DNA from: Lentisphaerae bacterium GWF2_50_93
Lineage (GTDB): Bacteria; Verrucomicrobiota; Lentisphaeria; Victivallales; GWF2-50-93
Assembly: GCA_001804815.1 (NCBI GenBank)
Contig: MHBI01000106.1
Coordinates: 1 to 54,523, forward strand
Length of the DNA stretch: 54,523 bases
Reading direction: 5' to 3'
Both the position numbers and the translations under genes were made by a program. Positions 7,559 through 15,726 of the stretch are shown here, piece after piece; position 1 is the stretch's first letter; each line of letters starts with the position of its first letter. Under the pieces are notes generated by a model. The model worked only from the letters and a program-made list of their open reading frames with translations. It was not told the origin of the DNA and searched no databases.

Positions 7559-8581
7559 ATGTCGAGACCACTGAGAATAGAGTATCCTGGAGCCTGCTAT
7601 CACGTTGTAAACCGTGGAAATCAGAGGAACAGAATTTTCTTTTCTCCTGACCACTACGAACTTTTCCTGGAGAAGTTGCGTTTGTTTTCAGAAGAGTTCG
7701 CCATTAGGATAAGGTGCTACTGCCTTATGCCCAATCATTTTCATATTTATCTTCAAACGCCCAACGGGAATCTCAGCAGGTTCATGCAAAGCCTCCTTAC
7801 TTCATTCTGTTTCAGTTTGAACAGAATCAGGGGGAAGAGTGGACATGTATTCCAAGGAAGATTCAAATGCCACCTTGTTGAGGATGCAGCTTATTCCATG
7901 GTTGTTTCACGCTATATCCACCTCAATCCCATTAGAATTGCAGATGCAAAATCTTTTTCTCTCGATGAAAAAAGAAGGATGCTCGATTCCTTCAAATGGT
8001 CCAGCTACGCCGCCTATGTCGGAAAATCTGAACTTCCTGAATGGCTTGATACTGGGCCTGTTATGGACAAACTTGAAGGCGATGACAATGAACTGAAGCA
8101 TAGAGCCTACCGCGACTATGTGGAGGAAGGACTTCTCAGGGATATGGAAAATCCTTTTGGATCTGCGGAGAGTCAGATCATCCTGGGAGGCACGGAATTC
8201 ACAGAAAGGATTAAAAGAAAATATCTTCTGAATCTGAACGTGGCAGATTCAAAAGAACAGAGCGATCTTGTCAGGCTCAAGGGCAGTTTCACGTTTGAAG
8301 AGGTACTTGCGCGGACAGCCAGGTGCTTCAAGTGCCGTGAGGATGAGTTGCTGAAGAAAAGGTCTTTGCGGAAAGATGCCAGGAAAGCTCTCATGTACCT
8401 GGCATGCAAATACTGCAAAACCAATCTTTCCCTCACGGAAATTGGAAGGAGGATGTTAGTGGGCCAAAGCGGACTCGTGCGCTCAAAAAACCGTTTCGCT
8501 TCGGAGCTGGATAACAATGCAGGATTGGCTGGTAAATTACACCAAATCGAGCAGGAAATGAAGTCAATAGCGGGGGTGTGA
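7559..8581 (+). CDS. REP-associated tyrosine transposase (Y1/HUH family) with DnaA-like C-terminal domain
   Basis: A 340-residue single-strand DNA transposase of the IS200/IS605-related RAYT group. The start MSRPLRIEYPGACYHVVNRG is the classic family N-terminus. The HUH metal motif is HFH at 60-62 (CLMPNHFHIYL), GHVFQGRFK follows near 95, and the nucleophile is probably Y119 in SRYIHLNPIR. Residues about 250-330 resemble the DnaA C-terminal helix-turn-helix domain, a tail often found on these proteins. The gene is flanked by REP-like palindromes in inverted orientation, and its stop codon lies inside the downstream palindrome (the protein ends SIAGV from that repeat). The gene looks intact. 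Such proteins are usually immobile single-copy domesticated transposases that spread REP sequences. Confidence 0.9.
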   Translation: MSRPLRIEYPGACYHVVNRGNQRNRIFFSPDHYELFLEKLRLFSEEFAIRIRCYCLMPNHFHIYLQTPNGNLSRFMQSLLTSFCFSLNRIRGKSGHVFQGRFKCHLVEDAAYSMVVSRYIHLNPIRIADAKSFSLDEKRRMLDSFKWSSYAAYVGKSELPEWLDTGPVMDKLEGDDNELKHRAYRDYVEEGLLRDMENPFGSAESQIILGGTEFTERIKRKYLLNLNVADSKEQSDLVRLKGSFTFEEVLARTARCFKCREDELLKKRSLRKDARKALMYLACKYCKTNLSLTEIGRRMLVGQSGLVRSKNRFASELDNNAGLAGKLHQIEQEMKSIAGV

Positions 8582-8631
8582 CCCCGTCTTTAGTAGCGGG
8601 GGTGTGACCCCGTCTTTAGCCCCGTCTTTAG
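8566..8631 (-). repeat. Inverted REP-like palindrome copies downstream of the transposase
   Basis: Two copies of AGCGGGGGTGTGACCCCG with CTTTAG spacers, plus a third truncated CCCCGTCTTTAG. They are the reverse complement of the palindromes upstream of the transposase. The first copy provides the last codons and the stop of the transposase gene. Confidence 0.85.
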
Positions 8632-8760
8632 CTCGGATATGATGAGATTGAAGTTATTCCGAATGGTTTATTCCAACACAGGATACTTTTTGCATCTGGA
8701 ATTGAATTTTGTGTGGACTTTAAGAAATTAAAAATCAAATTTAAAGATTTAAAAGCCTAA
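8632..8760 (+). pseudogene. 3' remnant of an unidentified gene cut by the REP repeat
   Basis: An open frame with no start codon emerges directly from the REP-like repeat and runs to a TAA at 8758. It reads LGYDEIEVIPNGLFQHRILF and ends in DFKKLKIKFKDLKA, a plausible protein C-terminus of 42 residues with A/T-rich codons unlike the neighbouring genes. The upstream part is absent, so the gene seems to have been broken by repeat or transposase insertion. I cannot name the family. Confidence 0.45.
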
Positions 8761-8779
8761 CTATATTCCATGCATCCAA

Positions 8780-8797
8780 CCCCGCATCCGCGGGGTG
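8780..8797. repeat. Short GC hairpin between two gene remnants
   Basis: ACCCCGC-ATCC-GCGGGGT forms a 7-base stem with a 4-base loop. No T run follows on either strand, so it is not a standard terminator. It lies between the two broken genes and may be another diverged REP-like unit. Confidence 0.4.
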
Positions 8798-8828
8798 GAT
8801 GATAGAGGGGCGTTAGCTAAAATAAATA

Positions 8829-8966
8829 ATGAACAAAAATTTAAAAGAAATATTAAAAATGATTGACTTAGGAGAATTTGCTCCAGGTTCTAGAAGTAGG
8901 CGACAAGAGCAATTCGATATATTCATTGTAGATCAACTGGGGAATACGGGGTCACGCCCCCGCTAA
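8829..8966 (+). pseudogene. 5' remnant of an unidentified gene, truncated by a REP-like palindrome
   Basis: A 45-residue frame starts MNKNLKEILKMIDLGEFAPG and continues for about 39 plausible residues (to FIVDQL) before running into the palindrome CGGGGTCACGCCCCCGCT at 8947-8964, which supplies the last codons and the stop. This looks like a gene start whose 3' end was lost when the repeat inserted. There is no clear Shine-Dalgarno. Its A/T-rich codon use matches the remnant at 8632. Function unknown; a very small intact protein cannot be excluded. Confidence 0.45.
8947..8964 (+). repeat. Isolated REP-like palindrome copy
   Basis: CGGGGTCACGCCCCCGCT differs by one base from the core of the palindromes at 7393-7495 and has the same orientation. 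It ends the truncated frame that starts at 8829. From here to 9053 no other feature is visible except the ribosome-binding area of the next gene. Confidence 0.75.
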
Positions 8967-9053
8967 GGACAAAGACAACAGGAATAAGATGATGGAAAAG
9001 GAATGATATGGCCTGTTTGAATATAAGAGCTGAATCATAAAGGTGATGTTTTT

Positions 9054-9758
9054 ATGAAATGGTTATTTATAATGGTGTTGCTGGCTGGAGGATTTCTGGC
9101 GTATCAGGCATTTCCGGATGCGCCTGCTCCTCAAGCGCAGGATGCAACAAAAAAGAAGTCTACTAGGCCCCTGCTTGAACCCAAGGGGGTTCCTCCTTCA
9201 AACCCGCAGGCAGCGGCAGATACTCAACCAAAGACACTGATTGAGACGCCTTATCTTTTAAAAGAAATTGACAGCACCACGCTCCTCTATAAATACGGTC
9301 CTGTCGAAGCCACGCTTAAAAAGGGCAGGGAATGCAGTGGACGCTTCGTCTTCGTATCTGTATGCCCGCACAAGCTTGATTCGATTGAAGAACTGAACAG
9401 AGTTGACATCATGCAGGGCTACAGTCCTGCCGAAACCCACTTTCTTCAATTCATAGACCTTGACACTTATAACAGGCTTACTAACAACGGCAAAGCCAGT
9501 TGCCATAAGGAAGCGAATGAGAAAGCGATGTTGATAGAGGCGCTTGCCGGAACCCCCCAGGTACTTGAGACCCTCAACCTCAAACCTGAGGAGGTGGGAG
9601 TGACGCTCAAGGGATTTTACGCCACAGTCACCAGTTCAACGTTCAAGGGCAAGCCCTTGCTCATGGGCAATGCGGCGGATGCGCAGGCGAAAAAGGATTC
9701 CAAGCCGGAGATCCATCTTATAATTACTGAATTGAAATTGATTCCGGCCAAGAAGTAA
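9054..9758 (+). CDS. Unknown exported or membrane-anchored protein
   Basis: A 234-residue protein with an N-terminal hydrophobic segment (MKWLFIMVLLAGGFLAYQAF) that is a signal anchor or signal peptide, a Pro/Ala/Lys-rich linker (about residues 21-60) and a globular remainder of about 170 residues containing three cysteines (RECSGRFVFVSVCPHKLD and SCHKE). No recognised motif. The gene stands alone between the transposase island and a palindromic element, and follows a weak AAGGTG 10 bases before the ATG. The cysteines may form disulfides outside the cytoplasm; this is inference. Confidence 0.6.
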   Translation: MKWLFIMVLLAGGFLAYQAFPDAPAPQAQDATKKKSTRPLLEPKGVPPSNPQAAADTQPKTLIETPYLLKEIDSTTLLYKYGPVEATLKKGRECSGRFVFVSVCPHKLDSIEELNRVDIMQGYSPAETHFLQFIDLDTYNRLTNNGKASCHKEANEKAMLIEALAGTPQVLETLNLKPEEVGVTLKGFYATVTSSTFKGKPLLMGNAADAQAKKDSKPEIHLIITELKLIPAKK

Positions 9759-9819
9759 AAATGGAGGATCAAAGAACATCACCTATATAGAAGTTGCGAT
9801 AATCGGGCTAAAAGGTAAC

Positions 9820-9935
9820 GCGTCAGTTTCTATTGCATGCGATGAATTCAGGTAGGGCGCGTTCTCCGTAACGCGCCGTCCCAAGAGCGGACACCTCGGA
9901 GAGGCGTCCCTACCTTTAGAAATAAAGACTGACGC
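9820..9935 (-). repeat. Dispersed palindromic element, full copy (two hairpins within terminal inverted repeats)
   Basis: The ends are inverted repeats GCGTCAGT (9820-9827) and ACTGACGC (9928-9935), imperfectly extended by A/T-rich bases. Inside are two hairpins: GGCGCGTT (9856-9863)/AACGCGCC (9870-9877) and GGACACCTC (9889-9897)/GAGGCGTCC (9901-9909). The second half matches the repeat at 2906-2957 in opposite orientation. The form is that of a small non-autonomous mobile palindrome. Confidence 0.8.
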
Positions 9936-9980
9936 ACTACGCTAAAAGTCGATGTCTTAAAAAAACCTTCTTTTTTTCTG

Positions 9981-10008
9981 TTGAATAAAGTTCCAATACC
10001 TGTATAGT
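9981..10008 (+). promoter_or_regulatory. Probable sigma70-type promoter of the prs cluster
   Basis: TTGAAT (9981-9986) and TATAGT (10003-10008) are separated by 16 bases, about 65 bases before the prs start codon. It lies just downstream of the palindromic element, with no other candidate as good in the gap. Confidence 0.5.
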
Positions 10009-10073
10009 ATGACCCTTTTTGAAAATTTGAGTCAATATTTTTTTTAATATAAACACGTAAGGAATAGGCAGAA

Positions 10074-11027
10074 ATGCTAGCCTGGGGCAACAGTATTGGC
10101 GTCTTTTCGGGAACTGCAAATCCCGGACTGGCAGTTGACATAGCAAAGGAACTGGGAAAACCTCTCGGCGATCTTGAAGTCACGCGTTTTCCTGACAATG
10201 AGATCTTTGTCAAATACAAGGAAAACATACGGGGCGCGGACGTCTTCATCATACAGCCCACCTGTTCACCGCCGAACGAGACACTCATGGAACTCCTCAT
10301 TCTCATAGACGCAGCCAGGAGGGCTTCCGCAGCCAGGATCACCGCTGTAATACCTTTCTATGGATATGCGCGGCAGGACAGGAAGGATCAGCCACGCGTC
10401 CCGATCACAGCCAAGCTTGTAGCAAATCTCATAACCACTTCCGGCGCTTCAAGAATACTCGCAGTAGATCTCCACTCACAGCAGATACAGGGATTCTTCG
10501 ACATCCCCGTCGATCATCTCAATGTCGCCCCGGTACTCATACCTTATCTCAGGGACAAGCTTGGAAAGGAAGGTGTCGTCGTGGCCCCGGATTCAGGAAG
10601 CGTAAAGCTTGCCCAGTCATATTCAGACATGCTTAATGCAGGACTTGCAGTTGTCGCAAAGAGGCGCATAAACGCCCTTTCAGTCGCATCCTCGCACCTT
10701 GTCGGCGAAGTTGAAGGAAGGATATGCCTTCTGACAGACGATCTCGCCACCACTGCGGGTACGATTACGGCCGCCGCCACTCTCCTCAAGAAGGAAGGGG
10801 CGAAGAAAGTCTATGCCGCTGTCACCCACTGTCTTCTCGGAGACATTGGAAGAGAGAGGCTCATGAGCAGCGCTATTGACGAACTCATAGTCACGAACAC
10901 GGTCCCGGTAGGAAACGACTGTGGCGGCAGGATCAAGATTTTCAACATAGCGGGACTTCTCGCTGAAGCCATTAAAAGAATACATGAGGGTTCTTCGGTA
11001 TCCTCCCTTTTCAAAATTGAAAAATAA
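10074..11027 (+). CDS. prs: Ribose-phosphate pyrophosphokinase
   Basis: A 317-residue cytoplasmic enzyme that makes PRPP from ribose-5-phosphate and ATP for nucleotide, His and Trp synthesis. Family motifs are in order: SGTANPGLAVDIAKELG, DNEIFVKYKENIRGADVFI, PFYGYARQDRK (ATP/flexible loop), AVDLHSQQIQGFF, VVVAPDSGSVKLA and the PRPP-binding loop LLTDDLATTAGT. Length is normal. It heads a cluster with rplY 18 bases downstream, the same order seen in many bacteria (prs-rplY-pth). The start follows AAGGAA. Confidence 0.96.
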   Translation: MLAWGNSIGVFSGTANPGLAVDIAKELGKPLGDLEVTRFPDNEIFVKYKENIRGADVFIIQPTCSPPNETLMELLILIDAARRASAARITAVIPFYGYARQDRKDQPRVPITAKLVANLITTSGASRILAVDLHSQQIQGFFDIPVDHLNVAPVLIPYLRDKLGKEGVVVAPDSGSVKLAQSYSDMLNAGLAVVAKRRINALSVASSHLVGEVEGRICLLTDDLATTAGTITAAATLLKKEGAKKVYAAVTHCLLGDIGRERLMSSAIDELIVTNTVPVGNDCGGRIKIFNIAGLLAEAIKRIHEGSSVSSLFKIEK

Positions 11028-11045
11028 TATAAGGATTTATCTAAC

Positions 11046-11789
11046 ATGAGCAAAAAGAACAATGTACTGAGCGTAGTGGAAAGAACCGATTTCGGTTCCG
11101 GTTCCTCGAGAAAATCCCGCAAGGAAGGTAAAATCCCGGGAATACTCTATGGACACGGAAAAAAAGCGACTCCGTACCTTCTCGTGGAAAACGAATGGAA
11201 GAAGATCATCCAGCACGGAAACGTACACCTCGTGGAACTTAAATCTGAAAAGGGTGATGCCGTCAACGCGCTCGTCAAGGACATCCAGTTCGACTACCTG
11301 AACGGAAAGACCCTCCATATAGACTTCCTGGAAGTGAAGATGGACGAACTCATCACGACATCCGTCGACGTCATCGGACATGGAACTCCGGTTGGAATTG
11401 TACAGGGCGGTGTGCTTGAACAGCTCATACACAAGCTCGAAATCAGATGTCTTCCCAAGGACATTCCTGAAAGCATCGATGTTGAGATCACCGGCATTGA
11501 ACTCGACAAGGGCATTGCCATCAAGGAACTCACTCTTCCTCAAGGAGTTACCGCAGTTCCTGCTCCGGACAGCATAGTGTTCCATGTCATCAGGCTCCGT
11601 ATCGAGGAAGAAGCCGCCACCACCGCTGAAGGCGCAGTTGCCGAAGGTGCCGAGGGTGCTGCTGAACCTGAAGTCGTCGGGGCAAAAGGCAAGAAGCTTG
11701 AAGAAGGCGAAGAAGCTGAAGGCGCAGCAGGCAAGGACAAGGCTCCTGCCAAGGATGCCGCAGGCAAAGAGAAAGAGAAGAAGAAATAA
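11046..11789 (+). CDS. rplY: 50S ribosomal protein L25, CTC/TL5 form
   Basis: A 247-residue 5S-rRNA-binding protein of the long CTC type. Residues 1-95 form the L25 domain (RTDFGSGSSRKSRKEGKIPG, PYLLVENEWKKII); 96-190 form the TL5 beta domain (TSVDVIGHGTPVGIVQGGVLE, DIPESIDVEITGIELDKGIAI). The last 55 residues are a low-complexity Ala/Glu/Gly/Lys tail ending in KEKEKKK, common in variable form in CTC proteins. It lies between prs and pth, as in many genomes, and is probably co-transcribed. Confidence 0.95.
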   Translation: MSKKNNVLSVVERTDFGSGSSRKSRKEGKIPGILYGHGKKATPYLLVENEWKKIIQHGNVHLVELKSEKGDAVNALVKDIQFDYLNGKTLHIDFLEVKMDELITTSVDVIGHGTPVGIVQGGVLEQLIHKLEIRCLPKDIPESIDVEITGIELDKGIAIKELTLPQGVTAVPAPDSIVFHVIRLRIEEEAATTAEGAVAEGAEGAAEPEVVGAKGKKLEEGEEAEGAAGKDKAPAKDAAGKEKEKKK

Positions 11790-11815
11790 AATTTCTCCTT
11801 TTATAATAAGTTTTT

Positions 11816-12445
11816 ATGTTTTCCGGAGAAGAACAGAGGTTCCGCATAATTGCAGGGCTGGGAAATCCTGGCAGTGAGTACAGCCGGACGCGCCACAATG
11901 CGGGATTCATGGCGGCGGATGCGATTGAAAAAGGGTTGTCCGGGAAGTTCGTTGAAAAGAAGATTGACGGGGGGATGCTCAAGGAAGGGAAATGCAGGGG
12001 TGAACGTCTTTGGATAATAAAGCCACTGACATACATGAACCTGAGCGGACAGTGCATTTCTTCCTTCATGAAGAAGAACGGACTTGAAGCCGGAGACCTG
12101 CTCCTCATCTATGACGACATGGATCTTCCCATGGGAAGGATCAGGTTCTGCATGGGGGGCGGAAGCGCAGGGCACAAGGGGGTTGAATCTGTCATAGCCA
12201 TACTTGGCACTGCGGAGTTCGCAAGACTGAGGATAGGGATAGGCAGGAGGGCCGGCAGTCCGGACAAGGCTGATTATGTCCTTTCCGAATTCGATGAAAG
12301 AGAGTCTGATTTATTCTCAAAAGTGATTGATATGGGCGCGGAAGCAGTTAAATTGTTGCTCTACCGTGGTCTGGACAAGGCGATGAACGAGTATAACGGC
12401 CGCCTTCTTGGTGACGGCGCCGATGATGTAAAAAATGAAAAATAG
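11816..12445 (+). CDS. pth: Peptidyl-tRNA hydrolase
   Basis: A 209-residue esterase that releases peptides from prematurely dropped peptidyl-tRNA. It shows GLGNPGSEYSRTRHNAGF, with the conserved Asn and catalytic His, then KPLTYMNLSG, the DDMDLPMGRIRF segment with the active-site Asp and GGSAGHKGVESV. Usual size is 185-200 residues; the extra residues are a short charged C-terminus. It lies 26 bases after rplY and 23 before rpsF. Confidence 0.95.
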   Translation: MFSGEEQRFRIIAGLGNPGSEYSRTRHNAGFMAADAIEKGLSGKFVEKKIDGGMLKEGKCRGERLWIIKPLTYMNLSGQCISSFMKKNGLEAGDLLLIYDDMDLPMGRIRFCMGGGSAGHKGVESVIAILGTAEFARLRIGIGRRAGSPDKADYVLSEFDERESDLFSKVIDMGAEAVKLLLYRGLDKAMNEYNGRLLGDGADDVKNEK

Positions 12446-12468
12446 GAATTTTAACGGAGGTTCTCAAT

Positions 12469-12816
12469 TTGAAAAAGTACGAATCAATTTTTATTCTTGA
12501 TGAACGCCAGGTCGACGACCAGGGCAAGGCATTTGCTGAAGAGATCACCGGACTCATCAAGAGCCTCGGCGGAACAGTTGACGAAGTGGTTCCGATGGGA
12601 AGAAGGCAGTTCGCCAGGAAGATCGAGAAGAAGAAGAGCGGAATATACTACGATTTCGTTTTTACGGCCGAAGAAGCCAAGGTCAAGGAAGTCAAGGACA
12701 AATACCGCCTTGACAAGAGAATCGTCAGGATGCAGACCTTCATGTTCGACCCGAGATCAAAGATCGTGTCAGCGGATACGAAGAAGAAGCTCGTCTCCGA
12801 CGACGACCAGATGTAA
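12469..12816 (+). CDS. rpsF: 30S ribosomal protein S6
   Basis: A 115-residue ribosomal protein opening KKYESIFILDERQ, with GGTVDEVVPMGRRQFARKI and the C-terminal strand VRMQTFMF typical of S6. The start codon is TTG at 12469, supported by GGAGG eight bases upstream; no in-frame ATG gives the correct N-terminus. A TTG start may keep expression in line with neighbouring genes. It begins the conserved rpsF-ssb-rpsR-rplI block. Confidence 0.94.
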   Translation: MKKYESIFILDERQVDDQGKAFAEEITGLIKSLGGTVDEVVPMGRRQFARKIEKKKSGIYYDFVFTAEEAKVKEVKDKYRLDKRIVRMQTFMFDPRSKIVSADTKKKLVSDDDQM

Positions 12817-12845
12817 TTCTTACAAACAGGAACCGGATCTGAAGC

Positions 12846-13385
12846 ATGGCTAATTTAAACAAAGTCCTCCTCATAGGGAACCTTACAAAGGATCCTGAGC
12901 TCAGGTATACTCCCCAGGGATCGGCCATCTGCGACTTCAGGATTGCAATAAACAGGCAGTACATGACTTCAGACGGGCAGAAGAAGGAGGAGGTCTCCTT
13001 CATTGACATAAACGTGTGGGGACGCCAGGCGGAGACATGCAACCGCTTCATCAAAAAGGGATCCCAGGTTTTCGTGGAGGGAAGGCTGAAGCTGGATTCA
13101 TGGCAGGACAAGGAGACTGGAAAAAACAGATCACGGCTTTTTGTCGTCGCCGAAAGAATACAGTTCCTCAATACACCCGGAGCGCGTCCGGCCGGTGACC
13201 AGAATGATGCCCAGGAGCAGGAGCCATACCAGCAGAATCAGCAGAGGCAGAGCAGCCCTGCCAGGCCTCCCCAGTCATCATCCCCTCAGCAGGCTCAACA
13301 GTCAAAGCAGCAGCAGAATCCTCCCCCGGCGCCAGAGGATATTTTTGAAGTAGATTCAGAACCGGCCGATGATATTCCATTTTAA
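12846..13385 (+). CDS. ssb: Single-stranded DNA-binding protein
   Basis: A 179-residue SSB. The OB fold covers about residues 1-110 (NKVLLIGNLTKDPELRYTPQG, FIDINVWGRQAETCNRFIKKGSQVFVEGRL), followed by a Gln/Ser/Pro-rich disordered linker and the acidic tip ADDIPF that recruits repair and replication partners. It sits between rpsF and rpsR as in many bacteria; dnaB follows shortly. Confidence 0.96.
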   Translation: MANLNKVLLIGNLTKDPELRYTPQGSAICDFRIAINRQYMTSDGQKKEEVSFIDINVWGRQAETCNRFIKKGSQVFVEGRLKLDSWQDKETGKNRSRLFVVAERIQFLNTPGARPAGDQNDAQEQEPYQQNQQRQSSPARPPQSSSPQQAQQSKQQQNPPPAPEDIFEVDSEPADDIPF

Positions 13386-13411
13386 TAATAAACAATTAGG
13401 AGAAATATAAA

Positions 13412-13666
13412 ATGCCACCGAGAACGACCAATACAACGTCAAGACCAAGGATGAAAAGAAAGCCCAGGATCAACATCAGGAAGACTTGCCGTCTTTGTGA
13501 GAACAACATTCCTTATGTGGATTTCAAGGATGTGGAACTGCTTCGCAAATACCAGACTGAAAAGGGGAAGGTTCTTTCCAGAAGGGTCACTGGCAACTGT
13601 TCAAAACACCAGAAGATGTTCGCCTCCGCAATAAAAAAAGCCAGGAACATGGCTCTTGTCATGTAA
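13412..13666 (+). CDS. rpsR: 30S ribosomal protein S18, zinc-binding (C+) form
   Basis: An 84-residue S18. After a basic N-terminus it carries KTCRLCENN and later TGNCSKHQK. The CxxC and CxxH pairs are the ligands of the zinc-containing C+ version of S18; zinc-free versions lack them. The body YVDFKDVELLRKYQTEKGKV is typical. It starts after AGGAGA, 26 bases beyond ssb. Confidence 0.94.
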   Translation: MPPRTTNTTSRPRMKRKPRINIRKTCRLCENNIPYVDFKDVELLRKYQTEKGKVLSRRVTGNCSKHQKMFASAIKKARNMALVM

Positions 13667-13709
13667 TAACTGATACGGATTACGCCGTACAAAATTTTGG
13701 AGATTTATA

Positions 13710-14159
13710 ATGAACGTAAAACTTATTTTGCTTGAAGATGTTGAAGACCTTGGCAATGCCGGGGAGACGGTGAACGTAGCCTCGGGATATGCCAGGAACT
13801 ATCTAATACCCAGGGGGTTTGGAGTAAAGGTTTCACCCGCCGCAATGCGCCAGCTTGAATCCAGGAAGGGAAAGATCGAGGAGAAACGCAAGAATGAGCT
13901 TGAGAAGTCCAAGGCTCTTGCCGATAAGATTGCAAAACTCGAGATTACCATTCCTATGCAGGCAGGCGAGGACAACCAGCTTTTCGGTTCAGTCACTACT
14001 CATCTCATTGCTGAAGAGGCCGCAAAACAGGGCATTGAAATTGAAGCCAGAAGAATCAAGCTTGACAAGCCCATCAAGGAGATTGGTAATTTCAGCTTGG
14101 AGATAAAACTCCATAATGAAATAAATGCCACTCTCAAAATCTGGGTTGTAAAAGCCTGA
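13710..14159 (+). CDS. rplI: 50S ribosomal protein L9
   Basis: A 149-residue L9 with the N-terminal domain MNVKLILLEDVEDLGNAGE and VNVASGYARNYLIPRG, a long charged helix (RKGKIEEKRKNELEKSKALA) and the C-terminal rRNA-binding domain (LFGSVTTHLIAEEAAKQGIEI). Normal length. dnaB begins 4 bases after its stop, as in the common rplI-dnaB pairing. Confidence 0.96.
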   Translation: MNVKLILLEDVEDLGNAGETVNVASGYARNYLIPRGFGVKVSPAAMRQLESRKGKIEEKRKNELEKSKALADKIAKLEITIPMQAGEDNQLFGSVTTHLIAEEAAKQGIEIEARRIKLDKPIKEIGNFSLEIKLHNEINATLKIWVVKA

Positions 14160-14163
14160 AAAA

Positions 14164-15597
14164 ATGGCACTTAACGGAAAAGATCCGAAGGGGGCGGAGA
14201 GAAAAAGGCCGAATCTTATCCGGGAAGACAGGCCTAAGCCCCATGATCTGAATGCTGAGAAAGCCGTTCTGGGAGCGATGCTCATTGACTCCCCGGCGGC
14301 AACCGATACAGCAATAGAGAAGCTCGGAACTGCCAGGGCCTTCTACTCGGATTCACACCAAAAGATCTATGATACCATCATAGATCTCCATACCAGGGAA
14401 GCTGGAATCGATCATATCTCCGTTGCAAAATCCCTTTCTGACAAGGGGATACTCGATCAGGTTGGAGGAGACTCCTATCTGATGGAAATGCAGAACATGA
14501 TCGCCACTACGGCGAACTTGGAAACCTGGTGCCAGATGGTCCATGACAGGGCGGTACTCAGACGGATAATTGACGCCTGCGCGATAGCCTCGGAAAAATG
14601 CTTTGCCTCTGAAAAGGAAGCCACCGAAATTCTTGACGAAGTGGAGAAATCCATCCTCGAAGCAAGTGAACTTGGCAAAAAGCTGACTATCTTTGAAATG
14701 AAGGATATGCTCAAGCCGACTGTCGATTATCTCCAGAAGCTTTCAAGGAAAGACGAAGATGTTGTCGGCATTTCGACGGGTTATGCCGATATTGACGATA
14801 AAATTACGGGAATGAAGCCAGGTGAAATGTTTGTAATTGCCGCTCGACCAGCGGTAGGAAAGACATCTCTTGCATTAAGCATCCTGAGGAATGTCGCACT
14901 TCGCGCCCAGCATCCCAAATCCGTTCTCATGTTCACAATGGAAATGACAGCCGAGCAGATTGCCAGAAGAATACTCTGCGCCGAAGCCGGAGTATCTGAA
15001 AGAAATTTCCGCGACAAGACACAAAGCAAAGGTGAATGGCAGAGAATTACCGGAGCCGCGACACTTCTGAGCAACTCGAGGATACTTATCGATCCCACCC
15101 CTGCTCTCAGGGTCATGGAAATGAGGGCCAGGGCCAGAAGATTGAAGTCACAGAACAAAATCGACCTGATTGTAATAGACTACCTGCAGCTGATGAAAGC
15201 CGATGTTGACAGGAAGAATGACAACCGCCAGCAGGAAGTCTCCCTCATTTCAGCAGGTATAAAATCATTGGCAAAAGAACTCAGTCTTCCGATACTTGTA
15301 CTTGCCCAGTTGAACCGTGCAACTGAAATGCAAAAAGGTGGAACACCCAAGTTGAGCAATCTCAGGGAGTCGGGATCCATCGAACAGGATGCCGACATCG
15401 TAGGATTCATACACAGGGATACTGAAAAACAGAAGGACGCTTCCGAAGAAGAAAAGATAAAGGGGCTTGAAGCTGAATTCATAATTGAGAAAAATAGAAA
15501 CGGCGAACCTGGAAGAATTCCTCTCTCCTTCTTTCCTCTTACCGCCTCATTCGGATCAAGATCACGATATGGCGATGATGACGTTCCTGAAAAATGA
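14164..15597 (+). CDS. dnaB: Replicative DNA helicase DnaB
   Basis: A 477-residue hexameric replication-fork helicase. The N-terminal domain starts at DLNAEKAVLGAMLID; the RecA-like core has Walker A ARPAVGKTSLAL, the segment MFTMEMTAEQIARRIL, Walker B LIVIDYLQLM, and NLRESGSIEQDADIV. There is no intein. The N-terminal 20 residues are basic and Pro-rich. It ends the ribosomal/replication cluster. A DciA-like loader gene at 24541 in this window is a probable partner; no DnaC is seen. Confidence 0.96.
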   Translation: MALNGKDPKGAERKRPNLIREDRPKPHDLNAEKAVLGAMLIDSPAATDTAIEKLGTARAFYSDSHQKIYDTIIDLHTREAGIDHISVAKSLSDKGILDQVGGDSYLMEMQNMIATTANLETWCQMVHDRAVLRRIIDACAIASEKCFASEKEATEILDEVEKSILEASELGKKLTIFEMKDMLKPTVDYLQKLSRKDEDVVGISTGYADIDDKITGMKPGEMFVIAARPAVGKTSLALSILRNVALRAQHPKSVLMFTMEMTAEQIARRILCAEAGVSERNFRDKTQSKGEWQRITGAATLLSNSRILIDPTPALRVMEMRARARRLKSQNKIDLIVIDYLQLMKADVDRKNDNRQQEVSLISAGIKSLAKELSLPILVLAQLNRATEMQKGGTPKLSNLRESGSIEQDADIVGFIHRDTEKQKDASEEEKIKGLEAEFIIEKNRNGEPGRIPLSFFPLTASFGSRSRYGDDDVPEK

Positions 15598-15726
15598 TAT
15601 CCATTCCCTAAAGGGAACCTCTAAATTCATAATCTGCCTTTTTTGCACAACTTTTTTGAAATTAGCAGGATATAGAATATCTTAATGCTTTTCGGCTTTA
15701 TTAAATTTTCAGGGGTTTTCAATAAC

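Larger units (their letters stand above)
9759..10073. other. Intergenic region: palindromic element and prs promoter
   Basis: This 315-base stretch contains the full palindromic element at 9820-9935 and then the probable promoter of the prs-to-dnaB cluster at 9981-10008. Frames through the element encode only its translated hairpins and are not genes. Confidence 0.6.
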
